64,000 nucleotides of DNA from Bacillota bacterium (GTDB lineage: Bacteria; Bacillota; Dethiobacteria; DTU022; UBA8154), in contig JAAYFF010000021.1 in the NCBI GenBank assembly GCA_012728375.1, positions 1 through 64,000 of the forward strand, written 5' to 3'. The translations under genes and the position numbers were made by a program. Position 1 is the stretch's first letter. Every line of letters begins with the position of its first letter. This document shows, piece after piece, positions 51,942 to 64,000 of this stretch. The notes under the pieces were generated by a model. The model was not told the DNA's origin. It worked only from the letters and a program-made list of their open reading frames with translations, and did no database searches.

Positions 51942-53006
51942 ATGATGCTGGAACTTCAAAAAGACTATTTAAAGCGTATTGTTCCGGAGCTTCCGGAACT
52001 GCTTGTCAAACGCTATCTGTTATTAAGAAAGGTATATTATTCTGCTCCTATAGGTCGCCGCACCCTGGCGGCCTATTTTCACTCCGGGGAAAAGGTTTTG
52101 CGGAAAGAAGTCGATCTCTTGCGGGAACAGGGGCTGCTGAGGGTGGAGAAGCGGGGTATTTCCCTTACTCAGTCCGGAATAGATCTAGTTACGGCTATTA
52201 CCCCTTATTTAAAATCGCTGCTGGGTTTAACCTCGCTGGAAGAGAAGCTTCTTGAAATATTAAAAGTAAAAAGAGTTCTGGTAGTTCCAGGCAATTTAGA
52301 AGATGACGAGGTTGTCCTTCTGGAGATGGGCAGGGCGGCTGCCAAGATCCTGAGGGAATGCCTTACGCCGGAAATGATTCTGGCGGTTTCAGGGGGAACT
52401 TCTTGCGCAGCTGTTGCCGATATGCTTTCTGAAGGGCCGGCACCCCCGGGAATTGAAGTGGTTCCGGCCAGGGGAGGGCTCGGGGAGGTGGTTGATTATC
52501 AAGCCAACATTATTGCAGCCAGGGTGGCGAAAAAATTAAGAGCGCGCTACCGTTTGCTTCACCTTCCGGATTCCCTGGGAGAGGAAGCGCTGCAGATAGT
52601 TTTGAAAAACGAAAAGATTAAAGAAATACTTGAGATGATTAATTCGGCAAAAGTTTTACTTCACGGAATCGGTATTGCGGATGAGATGGCCCGCTGCAGG
52701 AACGCAACCCCCGAAGAAATAAAAAAATTGGTTAATAAAGGGGCTGTGGGAGAAGTTTTTGGGCTGTTTTTTAACGCCAAGGGAGAAGTTGTCGGCAGTA
52801 TTCCGGGGCTGGGGCTTTACCTGGACGATTTGAACAAGCATGTTCATCATGTCATTGTTGTTGCCGGAGGCCGGAGAAAGGCCGAGGCCATTGTCGCGGT
52901 CGCGGGGAACCGTGCCCGCAACCAGTTGGTGCTTGACGAGGGGGCTGCCAGGAGGATTCTGGAAATTGCCGGGGAGAGCGCAACCGATGAATATCTTGAG
53001 AGATAA
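51942..53006 (+). CDS. cggR: Central glycolytic genes regulator (SorC/DeoR family)
   Basis: SorC-like sugar-binding domain, N-terminal wHTH; directly upstream of gapA; ATG at 51942 preferred. Confidence 0.92.
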   Translation: MMLELQKDYLKRIVPELPELLVKRYLLLRKVYYSAPIGRRTLAAYFHSGEKVLRKEVDLLREQGLLRVEKRGISLTQSGIDLVTAITPYLKSLLGLTSLEEKLLEILKVKRVLVVPGNLEDDEVVLLEMGRAAAKILRECLTPEMILAVSGGTSCAAVADMLSEGPAPPGIEVVPARGGLGEVVDYQANIIAARVAKKLRARYRLLHLPDSLGEEALQIVLKNEKIKEILEMINSAKVLLHGIGIADEMARCRNATPEEIKKLVNKGAVGEVFGLFFNAKGEVVGSIPGLGLYLDDLNKHVHHVIVVAGGRRKAEAIVAVAGNRARNQLVLDEGAARRILEIAGESATDEYLER

Positions 53007-53089
53007 GGTAAATTCAGTTTGAAAGTTCCAAAGTTAAATTTTTAAGTATAAGAAGTAATAAAAGAAGAATATTAAGGAGGCGGAACGTT

Positions 53090-54097
53090 ATGGCGGTGAA
53101 AGTGGGTATTAATGGTTTCGGAAGGGTGGCAAAAGCTTGTCTCAGGGCTTCTTTGCAGCATCCGGAAGTAGAGGTCGTGGCGGTAAACAGCATTCGCGAT
53201 CCTAAGCTATTGGCCCACCTGCTCAAGTATGATACCGTGTACGGTACCCTGGAGGCAGAAGTAGAGGCAAAGGGGCAAAGCTTAATAGTTGATGGGCGGG
53301 AAATCAAGATTCTGGCCCAAAGAGACCCGGCTCTCCTGAATTGGTCGGATGTTGGCGCGGATATTGTTTTGGAAGCTACCGGCGCTTTTAACCAGCTGGA
53401 AAAAGCGGAGGTTCACTTAAAGGGAGGGGCTAAGCGGGTTGTCATTACTGCTCCTGTTAAAGGGGACGGACTGACCGTTGTCATGGGGGTCAATGAGAGC
53501 GACTACGATCCCGCTAAGCATTATGTGGTTTCCAATGCCTCTTGTACAACAAATTGCCTGGCCGTAGTGGCGAAAGTTTTGCATGAAAGGATGGGGATTA
53601 AACGCGGCCTGATGACGACGATTCATGCTTATACCAACGATCAAAGAATCTTGGATATTACCCACAATGATTTTCGACGGGCCAGGGCAGCAGCAGTCTC
53701 CATGATCCCAACTACCACAGGCGCGGCGCGCAATGTGGGGCTGGTTTTGCCTGAACTCCAGGGGAAAATTAACGGTACAGCCGTCCGGGTGCCCACATTT
53801 ACCGTTTCTCTTGTGGACCTGGTGGCGGAACTGGAGAAGAGCGCAACAGCGGAGGAGATTAATGCTGCCTTTGAGGAAGCTTCCCAGGGTGAGCTGAAGG
53901 GATACCTGGGTATTACTTTTGAACCGCTTGTTTCCATTGATTTTAAGCAGAATAGTTGTTCCGGCGTGGTTGACGCCCTTTCAACGATGGTATTGGAAGA
54001 GAAGATGGTTAAAGTGCTGGCGTGGTACGATAATGAGTGGGGATACTGCGTAAGAGTACTCGATTTGGCTGCCTATATTGCCGGCAAAGGTCTCTAG
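53090..54097 (+). CDS. gapA: Glyceraldehyde-3-phosphate dehydrogenase
   Basis: VKVGINGFGRVAK, SNASCTTNCLAVVAKVL. Confidence 0.98.
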   Translation: MAVKVGINGFGRVAKACLRASLQHPEVEVVAVNSIRDPKLLAHLLKYDTVYGTLEAEVEAKGQSLIVDGREIKILAQRDPALLNWSDVGADIVLEATGAFNQLEKAEVHLKGGAKRVVITAPVKGDGLTVVMGVNESDYDPAKHYVVSNASCTTNCLAVVAKVLHERMGIKRGLMTTIHAYTNDQRILDITHNDFRRARAAAVSMIPTTTGAARNVGLVLPELQGKINGTAVRVPTFTVSLVDLVAELEKSATAEEINAAFEEASQGELKGYLGITFEPLVSIDFKQNSCSGVVDALSTMVLEEKMVKVLAWYDNEWGYCVRVLDLAAYIAGKGL

Positions 54098-54135
54098 ACC
54101 CGATAACCTTTTAAACAGAGGAGTGGAATGATACC

Positions 54136-55326
54136 TTGTCCAAGCTGACTGTTAAAGATGTTCCTGTGGAAGGGAAGAGGGTTTTTCTGCGAGTAGATTT
54201 TAATGTACCTCTTTCCCCTGAGGGGAAGGTGCTGGATGATTTTAAAATCCGCGCCTCCCTTCCCACCATTAACTATCTTTTGGAAAAAAATGCCCGTCTG
54301 ATCCTGGCCTCCCATCTGGGACGGCCTAAAGGAAAAGTGGTCGAAGATCTCCGTATGGCTCCGGTAGCCGGGGAGCTTTCCCGGCTACTGGGCCGAGAAG
54401 TGCTTACAGTCCGGGAAGTTGTGGGAGCTGAAGCAGAAAAAGCAGTACAAAGCCTCTCCCCAGGCGGAGTACTTCTTCTGGAAAACCTGCGTTTTGAACC
54501 CGGGGAAGAAAAAAACGATCCTGCCCTGGCGGAGGCTTTTTCCCGCATGGCCGATCTTTTTGTCAACGATGCCTTTGGAACGGCTCACAGAGCCCATGCC
54601 TCCAACTGCGGAATTTCCTCCTTTTTGCCGGCAGTGGCCGGCTTGTTGATGGACAGAGAGCTTCTCTACCTTTCGAAAAGCCGGGAAAACCCCGAACGCC
54701 CGTTGACAGCCATCCTGGGGGGAAAAAAGGTTGCCGATAAAATCGGCGTGATACGCTTTTTTATGGAACAGGCCGATTATCTTCTTCTGGGAGGGGCAAT
54801 GGCCAACACATTTTTACGGGCACGGGGCTTTTCTTTGGGCAATTCCCTCTACGAAGAAGATAAGCTGGCTGTAGCCGAAGAGATCCTGCAGGGCGCGGAC
54901 AGCAGCAGGGCAAAGATAATTATTCCCGTAGATGTAACCGTTACGGAAGAACTCCGTCGCGGAGCCCCTTTTAAAGTGGTGAAAGCGGAAGAGATTCCGG
55001 AAGGATGGAGCGCTGTGGATCTTGGCCCGGAAACAATTAAGATTTTTAAAGATGCCATCGCTGCTTCTAAAATGGTGATCTGGAACGGGCCCCTGGGGGC
55101 TTACGAGTTTCCGCCTTTTAACAGGGGGACTCAAGAGGTCGCTGAAGCTGTCGCCAACTCAGGTGCCCAGTCTATTATCGGCGGTGGAGATATCGTGGCA
55201 GCCCTGCAGGATCTGGGGCTTGCCGAAAAGTTTACCCACTTGTCTACCGGAGGCGGTGCTGTCCTTGAATACTGGGAAGGAAAAGTTCTTCCCGGCCTAG
55301 ATGCTCTCCGGGAAAAAGCGAACTGA
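54136..55326 (+). CDS. pgk: Phosphoglycerate kinase (TTG start)
   Basis: KRVFLRVDFNVPL, LASHLGRPKGK, GGGDIVAALQ, HLSTGGGAVLEYWEGK. Confidence 0.98.
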   Translation: MSKLTVKDVPVEGKRVFLRVDFNVPLSPEGKVLDDFKIRASLPTINYLLEKNARLILASHLGRPKGKVVEDLRMAPVAGELSRLLGREVLTVREVVGAEAEKAVQSLSPGGVLLLENLRFEPGEEKNDPALAEAFSRMADLFVNDAFGTAHRAHASNCGISSFLPAVAGLLMDRELLYLSKSRENPERPLTAILGGKKVADKIGVIRFFMEQADYLLLGGAMANTFLRARGFSLGNSLYEEDKLAVAEEILQGADSSRAKIIIPVDVTVTEELRRGAPFKVVKAEEIPEGWSAVDLGPETIKIFKDAIAASKMVIWNGPLGAYEFPPFNRGTQEVAEAVANSGAQSIIGGGDIVAALQDLGLAEKFTHLSTGGGAVLEYWEGKVLPGLDALREKAN

Positions 55327-55355
55327 CCCGCTACTGCGGAAGGAGTATCCGAACT

Positions 55356-56129
55356 ATGAGAATTCCGATGGTTATTGCGAACTGGAAGATGTATAAGACT
55401 GTGTCGGAAGCTGTAGATTTTTTTAACCGTTTTTCTAATGAGGTTGAAGACATCAGCGGTGTGGAGACGGTCATCTGCCCTCCTTTTGTATCCCTGGCTG
55501 ATTTATCCCGTCTCTTGACAAACACCTCCCTGATCCTGGGCGCTCAGAATATGCATTGGGAGAAGGAAGGTGCTTATACGGGTGAAATTTCTCCTTTAAT
55601 GCTGCGCGAACTGGGGGTAAAATATGTAATTATCGGCCATTCCGAGCGGAGGAATTTTTTCGGAGAAAGCGACAGGGTAGTCCGCAAAAAGGTAGAGTCC
55701 GCTTTTGCCTACGGCCTTTTCCCCATCCTCTGCATCGGAGAGAACTGGGAACAGTTTAATAATGGAGAAACGCAACAAGTTTTAAAGGAGCAGCTCTTTT
55801 CAGCCTTGGAAGAACTTAATCCGGGCCGGGAGATGATGTCCAGGCTGGTGGTTGCTTATGAGCCGGTCTGGGCTATCGGGACAGGGACTCCGGCTACCGG
55901 GGAGGCGGCTTCCAAAGTTGCGGGGTACATCCGGGAATTGTTAAGGAAACTGTGGGGCGAGGCGGCGGAGGAAATCCGCATACTTTACGGGGGAAGCGTT
56001 AACCCCGGCAATATCCTGGAGTTTACCGGAAAACCGGATATTGACGGCGCTCTGATCGGTGGAAGCAGCCTGAAAGAAAAGCTTTTGGCAGAAATGGCCC
56101 GGGCTGTTTTTCATGAAAGGAGAGGATAA
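55356..56129 (+). CDS. tpiA: Triosephosphate isomerase
   Basis: MVIANWKMYKT, IIGHSERRNFFGE, VAYEPVWAIGTG, YGGSVNPGN. Confidence 0.98.
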   Translation: MRIPMVIANWKMYKTVSEAVDFFNRFSNEVEDISGVETVICPPFVSLADLSRLLTNTSLILGAQNMHWEKEGAYTGEISPLMLRELGVKYVIIGHSERRNFFGESDRVVRKKVESAFAYGLFPILCIGENWEQFNNGETQQVLKEQLFSALEELNPGREMMSRLVVAYEPVWAIGTGTPATGEAASKVAGYIRELLRKLWGEAAEEIRILYGGSVNPGNILEFTGKPDIDGALIGGSSLKEKLLAEMARAVFHERRG

Positions 56130-56132
56130 AGG

Positions 56133-58966
<2,834 letters not shown>

Positions 58967-59062
58967 GAACTAACCTCTTTGTCCTCCTTGCCAGCCCTAA
59001 TTCCTTGTGATAAAATAAGCATGGTATTTTTGCTCCGGTACATAAGGAAAGGGGTGGCAGTT

Positions 59063-59290
59063 GTGAAACTGGCATTAACTATTGTGTATATCGTGGTTTG
59101 CCTTGGCTTGATCGCTACTGTGCTGCTGCAGTCAGGTCGAAGCGCAGGGCTTTCCGGCGCGATTGCCGGCGGTGCCCAGACGCTTTTTGGGAAAAAAAAA
59201 GGTATGGATGACCTTCTGGGCCGGATATCTACAGGGCTGGCGATTACATTTATGATTCTGGCTATTGTGCTGACAATACTGGCCAGGTAG
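59063..59290 (+). CDS. secG: Preprotein translocase subunit SecG (GTG start)
   Basis: KLALTIVYIVVCLGLIATVLLQSGRSAGLSGAIAGGAQTLFGKKKGMDDLLGRI. Confidence 0.93.
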   Translation: MKLALTIVYIVVCLGLIATVLLQSGRSAGLSGAIAGGAQTLFGKKKGMDDLLGRISTGLAITFMILAIVLTILAR

Positions 59291-59458
59291 GACATTTTTC
59301 GGCTTGGGGATTATCCCGGCCTGCACTGCAGCCAGCCTTGCGCGCCGGGGATGCCATAATTTTAATATCAAAAGTAAATAAGGGAAGGGGGGGTTCCGGT
59401 TAAGAGTAAGAATTAATAAAACAAGCTAAAAATTGAGAGAAAAAGGAGGAGGTAAAAA

Positions 59459-61426
59459 ATGAGTCTCGATTTTATTGCACCGCTTGCAGGCATTATAGGT
59501 ATTCTTTTCGGGATAATGCTCTGGGTCAGAATAAGCAAAGTGGACCCCGGTACCAAGCGCATGCAGGAAATCGCAGCCGCGATCCATGAAGGAGCAATGG
59601 CCTTTTTAAGCAGGGAATATCGAACCCTAGGTATTTTTGCCATAGTTCTCTTTGTTGTTTTAGGCTTTTTAATTGGTTGGAAGACGGGCATCTGCTTTCT
59701 TGTCGGGGCATGTTTTTCCGGAGCAGCCGGGTACGCTGGGATGAAGGTTTCAACTTTGGCAAATGTTCGCACCGCCAGTTCTGCGCAAAAGGGTATTAAT
59801 GAAGCCCTGACAGTTGCATTTTCCAGCGGTTCCGTAATGGGCATGATGGTAGGGGGCATCGGCCTCCTGGGCGTTGGCCTGCTCTATCTTATTTTTGGCG
59901 ATCCCAACATTGTCAACGGTTATGCGCTTGGGGCCAGCTCCATCGCTCTTTTTGCCCGTGTTGGTGGTGGTATTTATACCAAAGCCGCGGACGTAGGTTC
60001 AGACCTTGTGGGGAAGGTTGAAGCCGGCATTCCTGAGGACGACCCCCGCAATGCCGGGGTTATTGCCGACAACGTGGGAGATAACGTGGGCGATGTCGCC
60101 GGGATGGGGGCTGACCTTTTTGAGTCTTACGTGGGTTCGATTATTGCAACGATGACAGTTGGAATGCTGCTTACCCAGGGAGACGGCAATATCGGCTGGA
60201 TTATCCTGCCTTTAATGGTAGCTGCCATTGGGATTATTTCTTCTGTTATCGGTTTCTTTTTTGTCCGGGCTAAGGAAGGGGTGCGCCTGGGGGCTGCCCT
60301 GGAACGCGCGACCATAGTTGCTGCAATTATCGTTATTATTGGCACTTATTTTGTGACAACGAGCATGCTTGGTTCTGTTAAACCTTTCCTTGCCATTATA
60401 TCCGGACTCTTAGCCGGTGTAATCATCGGCAAGCTAACGGATTATTATACGTCCTACAGCTTTAAGCCGACCCAGGAGCTTGCCAAAGCTTCACAAACGG
60501 GGAGCGCTACCAATATCATCAGCGGTCTGGCGCTGGGTATGACGAGTACTACCTTACCTTTGATTGTCATTATGGTTGCCATTGTTGTTGCCTACTTATC
60601 CGCAGGCGTTTACGGGATTGCCATTGCTGCCGTAGGTATGCTCTCGACAGTGGGTACTACGGTTTCCGTTGATGCTTATGGCCCTGTGGCGGATAACGCA
60701 GGCGGAATTGCCGAAATGTCCAAGCTTGATCCCCGTGTCAGGGAGATTACCGATGAGCTGGATTCAGTAGGAAATACCACTGCCGCCATTGGCAAAGGTT
60801 TTGCCATCGGTTCGGCTGCCCTGACCGCCCTGGCCCTCTTTACCGCTTATACGCAGGCCGCGGCTATTGATGTTATCAACATCACAGACCCCCTCGTCGT
60901 CGTTGGGTTATTTATCGGCGGAACAGTAATCTTCTTCTGCGGCGCCAAAACAATGGAAGCCGTGGGGAAGGCTGCTTTTGATCTGATCGAAGAGATCCGC
61001 CGTCAGTTCCGGGAAATTCCCGGTATCATGGAGGGTACTGCACGACCCGAATACGCCCGTTGCGTGGATATCAGTACTAGGGCTGCACTAAGGCAGATGA
61101 TCGTGCCGGGTCTTACCGCTGTTATTGTCCCCATCCTTGTCGGGTTGCTTCTTGGCAAGGAAGCTTTAGGAGGAGTTCTTGCCGGAGCTACAGTGACGGG
61201 TGTTCTTATGGCTATCTTTATGGCCAACTCCGGAGGCGCCTGGGACAACGCCAAGAAATGGATTGAGACAGGACAGCTCGGCGGCAAAGGAAGCGAGTCA
61301 CATAAAGCTGCTGTTGTTGGAGATACCGTAGGAGATCCCTTTAAAGATACCTCCGGACCTTCTATGAACATTCTGATCAAATTAATGAGCATCGTAGCAC
61401 TTGTTTTTGCTCCACTTTTCTTCTAG
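59459..61426 (+). CDS. hppA: Membrane-bound ion-translocating pyrophosphatase, K+-dependent type by motif
   Basis: [59 protein letters not shown]. Confidence 0.97.
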   Translation: MSLDFIAPLAGIIGILFGIMLWVRISKVDPGTKRMQEIAAAIHEGAMAFLSREYRTLGIFAIVLFVVLGFLIGWKTGICFLVGACFSGAAGYAGMKVSTLANVRTASSAQKGINEALTVAFSSGSVMGMMVGGIGLLGVGLLYLIFGDPNIVNGYALGASSIALFARVGGGIYTKAADVGSDLVGKVEAGIPEDDPRNAGVIADNVGDNVGDVAGMGADLFESYVGSIIATMTVGMLLTQGDGNIGWIILPLMVAAIGIISSVIGFFFVRAKEGVRLGAALERATIVAAIIVIIGTYFVTTSMLGSVKPFLAIISGLLAGVIIGKLTDYYTSYSFKPTQELAKASQTGSATNIISGLALGMTSTTLPLIVIMVAIVVAYLSAGVYGIAIAAVGMLSTVGTTVSVDAYGPVADNAGGIAEMSKLDPRVREITDELDSVGNTTAAIGKGFAIGSAALTALALFTAYTQAAAIDVINITDPLVVVGLFIGGTVIFFCGAKTMEAVGKAAFDLIEEIRRQFREIPGIMEGTARPEYARCVDISTRAALRQMIVPGLTAVIVPILVGLLLGKEALGGVLAGATVTGVLMAIFMANSGGAWDNAKKWIETGQLGGKGSESHKAAVVGDTVGDPFKDTSGPSMNILIKLMSIVALVFAPLFF

Positions 61427-61455
61427 AAACCATTGTGTTTGTTAAATAGGGTTTG

Positions 61456-61497
61456 AAGGTCGCTTCTTCAAGAGAGGTAAGGAAGCGGCCTTTTTTT
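61456..61497 (+). terminator. Intrinsic terminator after hppA
   Basis: AAGGTCGCTTC...GGAAGCGGCCTTTTTTT. Confidence 0.85.
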
Positions 61498-61722
61498 GTT
61501 TAAACGGCACAGCCGCTTTTACCCGGTAGGATTCCCATATCTTTTAATTCAGGCAATAATCGGTTATAATAAAGTTAGGTAATAAAGATTGTACTTCGAA
61601 AAAGAGAGATAAAAGGTGGACAGGCAAAGGGTGTTTTTTCGTTCTGAGGCCACATCTGGAAAAACTTTTATAATTGAACAATAATACTGATAAACTGGGG
61701 AAAAGGTTGGACCGATTTTACT

Positions 61723-63843
61723 ATGGGAATTAAAAAAAGAAAAGTATTAAATTTAATGTTTCAGGAGAATTATCGCCCCCTTACTTTTGAGGGGTTGCAG
61801 AAAGCTCTCAATATTACGGGAGAGCGGGAAGTCCAGGAACTCTATAACATGATGGAGAAGCTGGAAAAAGACGGGTCCGTTATTAAAACCCGCCAGGGGC
61901 GCTACAGCCCCCTGCAGGGCATCGGGCTCCTCTTGGGCAAAATTCAGGCTCATTTTCAGGGTTATGCTTTTTTAATACCGGAGGCTGTCGGAGAAAAAGA
62001 TGTTTTTATCCCACCCGATAAAATGGGAGGGGCGATGCACAATGACCGGGTTATCGTAAAAGTTTTAAAAGAAACAAAGGGTCGGCGCAGAGAGGGAGAA
62101 GTGGTCCGCGTCATAAGCCGTCATAACCGACAGGTAGTGGGAACCTTCGAGGAATTTAAGGGAGGAGGACAGGTAATTCCCGACGATCGCCATCTGCCGG
62201 AGAAAATTCATGTCATCAGAGAAAAAGGCCTGGCTGTTCGGGATGGAGATAAAGTTTTGGTCCAGATTACCCGCTGGCCGGATATTTACGGTAACCCCCC
62301 GCAGGGAAAGGTTATAGAAGTAATCGGCTCCTTGGATAGCCCGGGAGTGGATATTACCTCCATACAGAGAAAGTATGGCATTCCGTCAGTGTTCCCCGCC
62401 AAAGTTATGAAAGAAGCAAAAAATTTTGATGGAATTCGGCTCCAGGGGGCAGACGATGAAAAAGAACGCTGGGATCTGACCGGGCTGCCTACAGTTACCA
62501 TAGACGGTGCCGATGCAAAGGACCTGGATGATGCCGTTTCCCTGGAAAAAGACGGGGACCGTTACAGGCTGGGCGTACATATTGCAGATGTCAGCTATTA
62601 TGTGCGGGCCGGGAGCGCTCTGGACAGGGAAGCAGCTAAAAGAGCCACCAGTGTCTACCTTCCGGACCGGGTTATTCCCATGCTGCCGCCGCAGCTTTCC
62701 AACGGAATATGCAGTTTAAATCCCGGGAGCTTGCGCCTGACAATAAGTGTTTTGATTAATATTGATCAAGAAGGTTGCTGGCAGGATTATACTTTTTCTC
62801 CCAGCCTTATTTCTGTGGACAGGCGTATGACCTATGACGAGGTAAACGGTATTTTACAAGGAGACAAAGAGCTTCGGAAGGAATATGGCACTTTTGTGCA
62901 AACCTTTGAGGAAATGGCCAAGCTGGCCGGCCTGCTGAAAAAAAGGCGAATAAAACGGGGAGCACTGGATTTCAACTTTCCCGAGGCGAAGATCATTCTT
63001 GATGAACGCGGGAAACCGCTGGAGATTAAAGTAAGACGGGAGGGCCTCGCCGAATCGATTATTGAAGAATTTATGCTCCTTTGCAATGAAGTCATCGCGA
63101 CTCATTTTCAGGAGCTAAAAGTGCCTTTTGTATACCGAATACACGAGCAACCGGAAGGCGATAAGCTTTTTGCCCTGAAAAACTTTTTAAGCCTTATGAA
63201 TCTCTTTCCTAGAAAAGAACAGAAACTTTCTTCACCGAGGGATTTCCAGGAGATCATGGAAAAGGTTAAAGGGACTTCTGCGGAATCCATTGTTAACTTT
63301 GTCATGCTGCGTACCCTGCCACAGGCCAGATACAGCGATAAACCCCTTGGCCATTTCGGTCTTTCAACCCGTTACTATACACATTTTACTTCCCCGATAC
63401 GCCGTTATCCGGACCTGATGGTCCATCGCATCCTGCGTTTATCTCTCAACAAGAGATTAACGGGTGCAGAAACCCGTAAGCTGGCTTCTATTCTTCCCAA
63501 ACTTGTTCAGCACTGTTCTGAACAGGAACGATTGGCTATTGAGGCCGAACGGGAATGTATGGATCTGAAAAAAGTTGAATTTATGGAAAGCCGGATCGGG
63601 GAAGAGTTTGCAGGTATTATTAGCGGGGTTACTTCTTTCGGCTTCTTTGTTGAGTTACCCAATACTGTGGAAGGGCTTATTCATATTTCCAGCCTGAATG
63701 ATGATTTTTATTTTTACGATGAAAAAAGTTATTCCCTTATCGGGGAGAGAACGGCAAAGAAATACAGCCTCGGGGACGCCGTCCGGGTAAGGGTTGAGCG
63801 GGTGGATAAAGAGATGCGCACTGTGTATTTCTCTTTACTGTGA
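61723..63843 (+). CDS. rnr: Ribonuclease R
   Basis: TIDGADAKDLDDAVSLEKDGDRYRLGVHIADVSYYV, FTSPIRRYPDLMVHRIL, C-terminal S1 domain. Confidence 0.97.
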   Translation: MGIKKRKVLNLMFQENYRPLTFEGLQKALNITGEREVQELYNMMEKLEKDGSVIKTRQGRYSPLQGIGLLLGKIQAHFQGYAFLIPEAVGEKDVFIPPDKMGGAMHNDRVIVKVLKETKGRRREGEVVRVISRHNRQVVGTFEEFKGGGQVIPDDRHLPEKIHVIREKGLAVRDGDKVLVQITRWPDIYGNPPQGKVIEVIGSLDSPGVDITSIQRKYGIPSVFPAKVMKEAKNFDGIRLQGADDEKERWDLTGLPTVTIDGADAKDLDDAVSLEKDGDRYRLGVHIADVSYYVRAGSALDREAAKRATSVYLPDRVIPMLPPQLSNGICSLNPGSLRLTISVLINIDQEGCWQDYTFSPSLISVDRRMTYDEVNGILQGDKELRKEYGTFVQTFEEMAKLAGLLKKRRIKRGALDFNFPEAKIILDERGKPLEIKVRREGLAESIIEEFMLLCNEVIATHFQELKVPFVYRIHEQPEGDKLFALKNFLSLMNLFPRKEQKLSSPRDFQEIMEKVKGTSAESIVNFVMLRTLPQARYSDKPLGHFGLSTRYYTHFTSPIRRYPDLMVHRILRLSLNKRLTGAETRKLASILPKLVQHCSEQERLAIEAERECMDLKKVEFMESRIGEEFAGIISGVTSFGFFVELPNTVEGLIHISSLNDDFYFYDEKSYSLIGERTAKKYSLGDAVRVRVERVDKEMRTVYFSLL

Positions 63844-63844
63844 G

Positions 63845-63873
63845 TTGCAATAAATGTAAATTTGTGCTATAAT
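63845..63873 (+). promoter_or_regulatory. Putative sigma-A promoter (TTGCAA-N17-TATAAT) upstream of smpB
   Basis: -35 63845-63850, -10 63868-63873. Confidence 0.6.
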
Positions 63874-63890
63874 ACTCTAAGCATGAAGCC

Positions 63891-63924
63891 TAACCCTACC
63901 ATGAAATCGCCGGAGGTAGGGTTA
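63891..63924. repeat. Perfect 10-bp inverted repeat TAACCCTACC/GGTAGGGTTA in smpB leader
   Basis: Arms 63891-63900 and 63915-63924. Confidence 0.75.
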
Positions 63925-63970
63925 ACTTTTCGGCAATAACCGGTTTAAAAATAAGGGGTTGTCATGATGC

Positions 63971-64000
63971 ATGGAAAAAGATAAAGGGATCAAAGTCCTG
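63971..64000 (+). CDS. smpB: SmpB (tmRNA-binding protein), N-terminal fragment truncated by window end
   Basis: ATG...MEKDKGIKVL resembles SmpB N-terminus; rnr-smpB adjacency is conserved. Confidence 0.65.
   Translation, partial: MEKDKGIKVL

Overview
The window is a Gram-positive, spore-former-type chromosomal region (Clostridia/Peptococcaceae-like by inference). It is dense, mostly + strand, and made largely of conserved housekeeping genes. I saw no rRNA, tRNA, CRISPR array, prophage or intact transposase. Two gene-order blocks known from Bacillus subtilis are joined here: (a) csfB/gin - yaaO-like decarboxylase - tmk - holB - ricT - rsmI - abrB-like - metG - tatD - two yabE-like genes; (b) hpf - secA - prfB - ftsEX - M23 - ctp - minJ-like - uvrBAC - rapZ - whiA - rpoN - cggR-gapA-pgk-tpiA-gpmI-eno - secG - hppA - rnr - smpB. 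The most interesting insertion lies between hpf and secA. It is a four-gene, co-directional module: a divergent GT-A-type nucleotidyltransferase-like protein, a HisD-family dehydrogenase, a HisB/IGPD-family dehydratase and a large HAD hydrolase, closed by a strong terminator. Both the HisD-like and HisB-like proteins have substitutions at residues that are metal- or substrate-binding in the canonical enzymes, and no other his genes are nearby. I propose it as a candidate uncharacterised pathway. Other points: a programmed +1 frameshift in prfB (CTT TGA C) missed by the ORF track; a perfect CIRCE operator in front of hsp20 with an intrinsic terminator between hsp20 and htpG; a sigma-H-like promoter before hpf; a frame-split small gene after minJ; an RsmI with altered signature motifs; an FtsA-like ATPase with a repeated C-terminal motif; and paired G5-domain cell-wall proteins with different C-terminal barrels. 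All family assignments come from reading motifs by eye; no searches were run.
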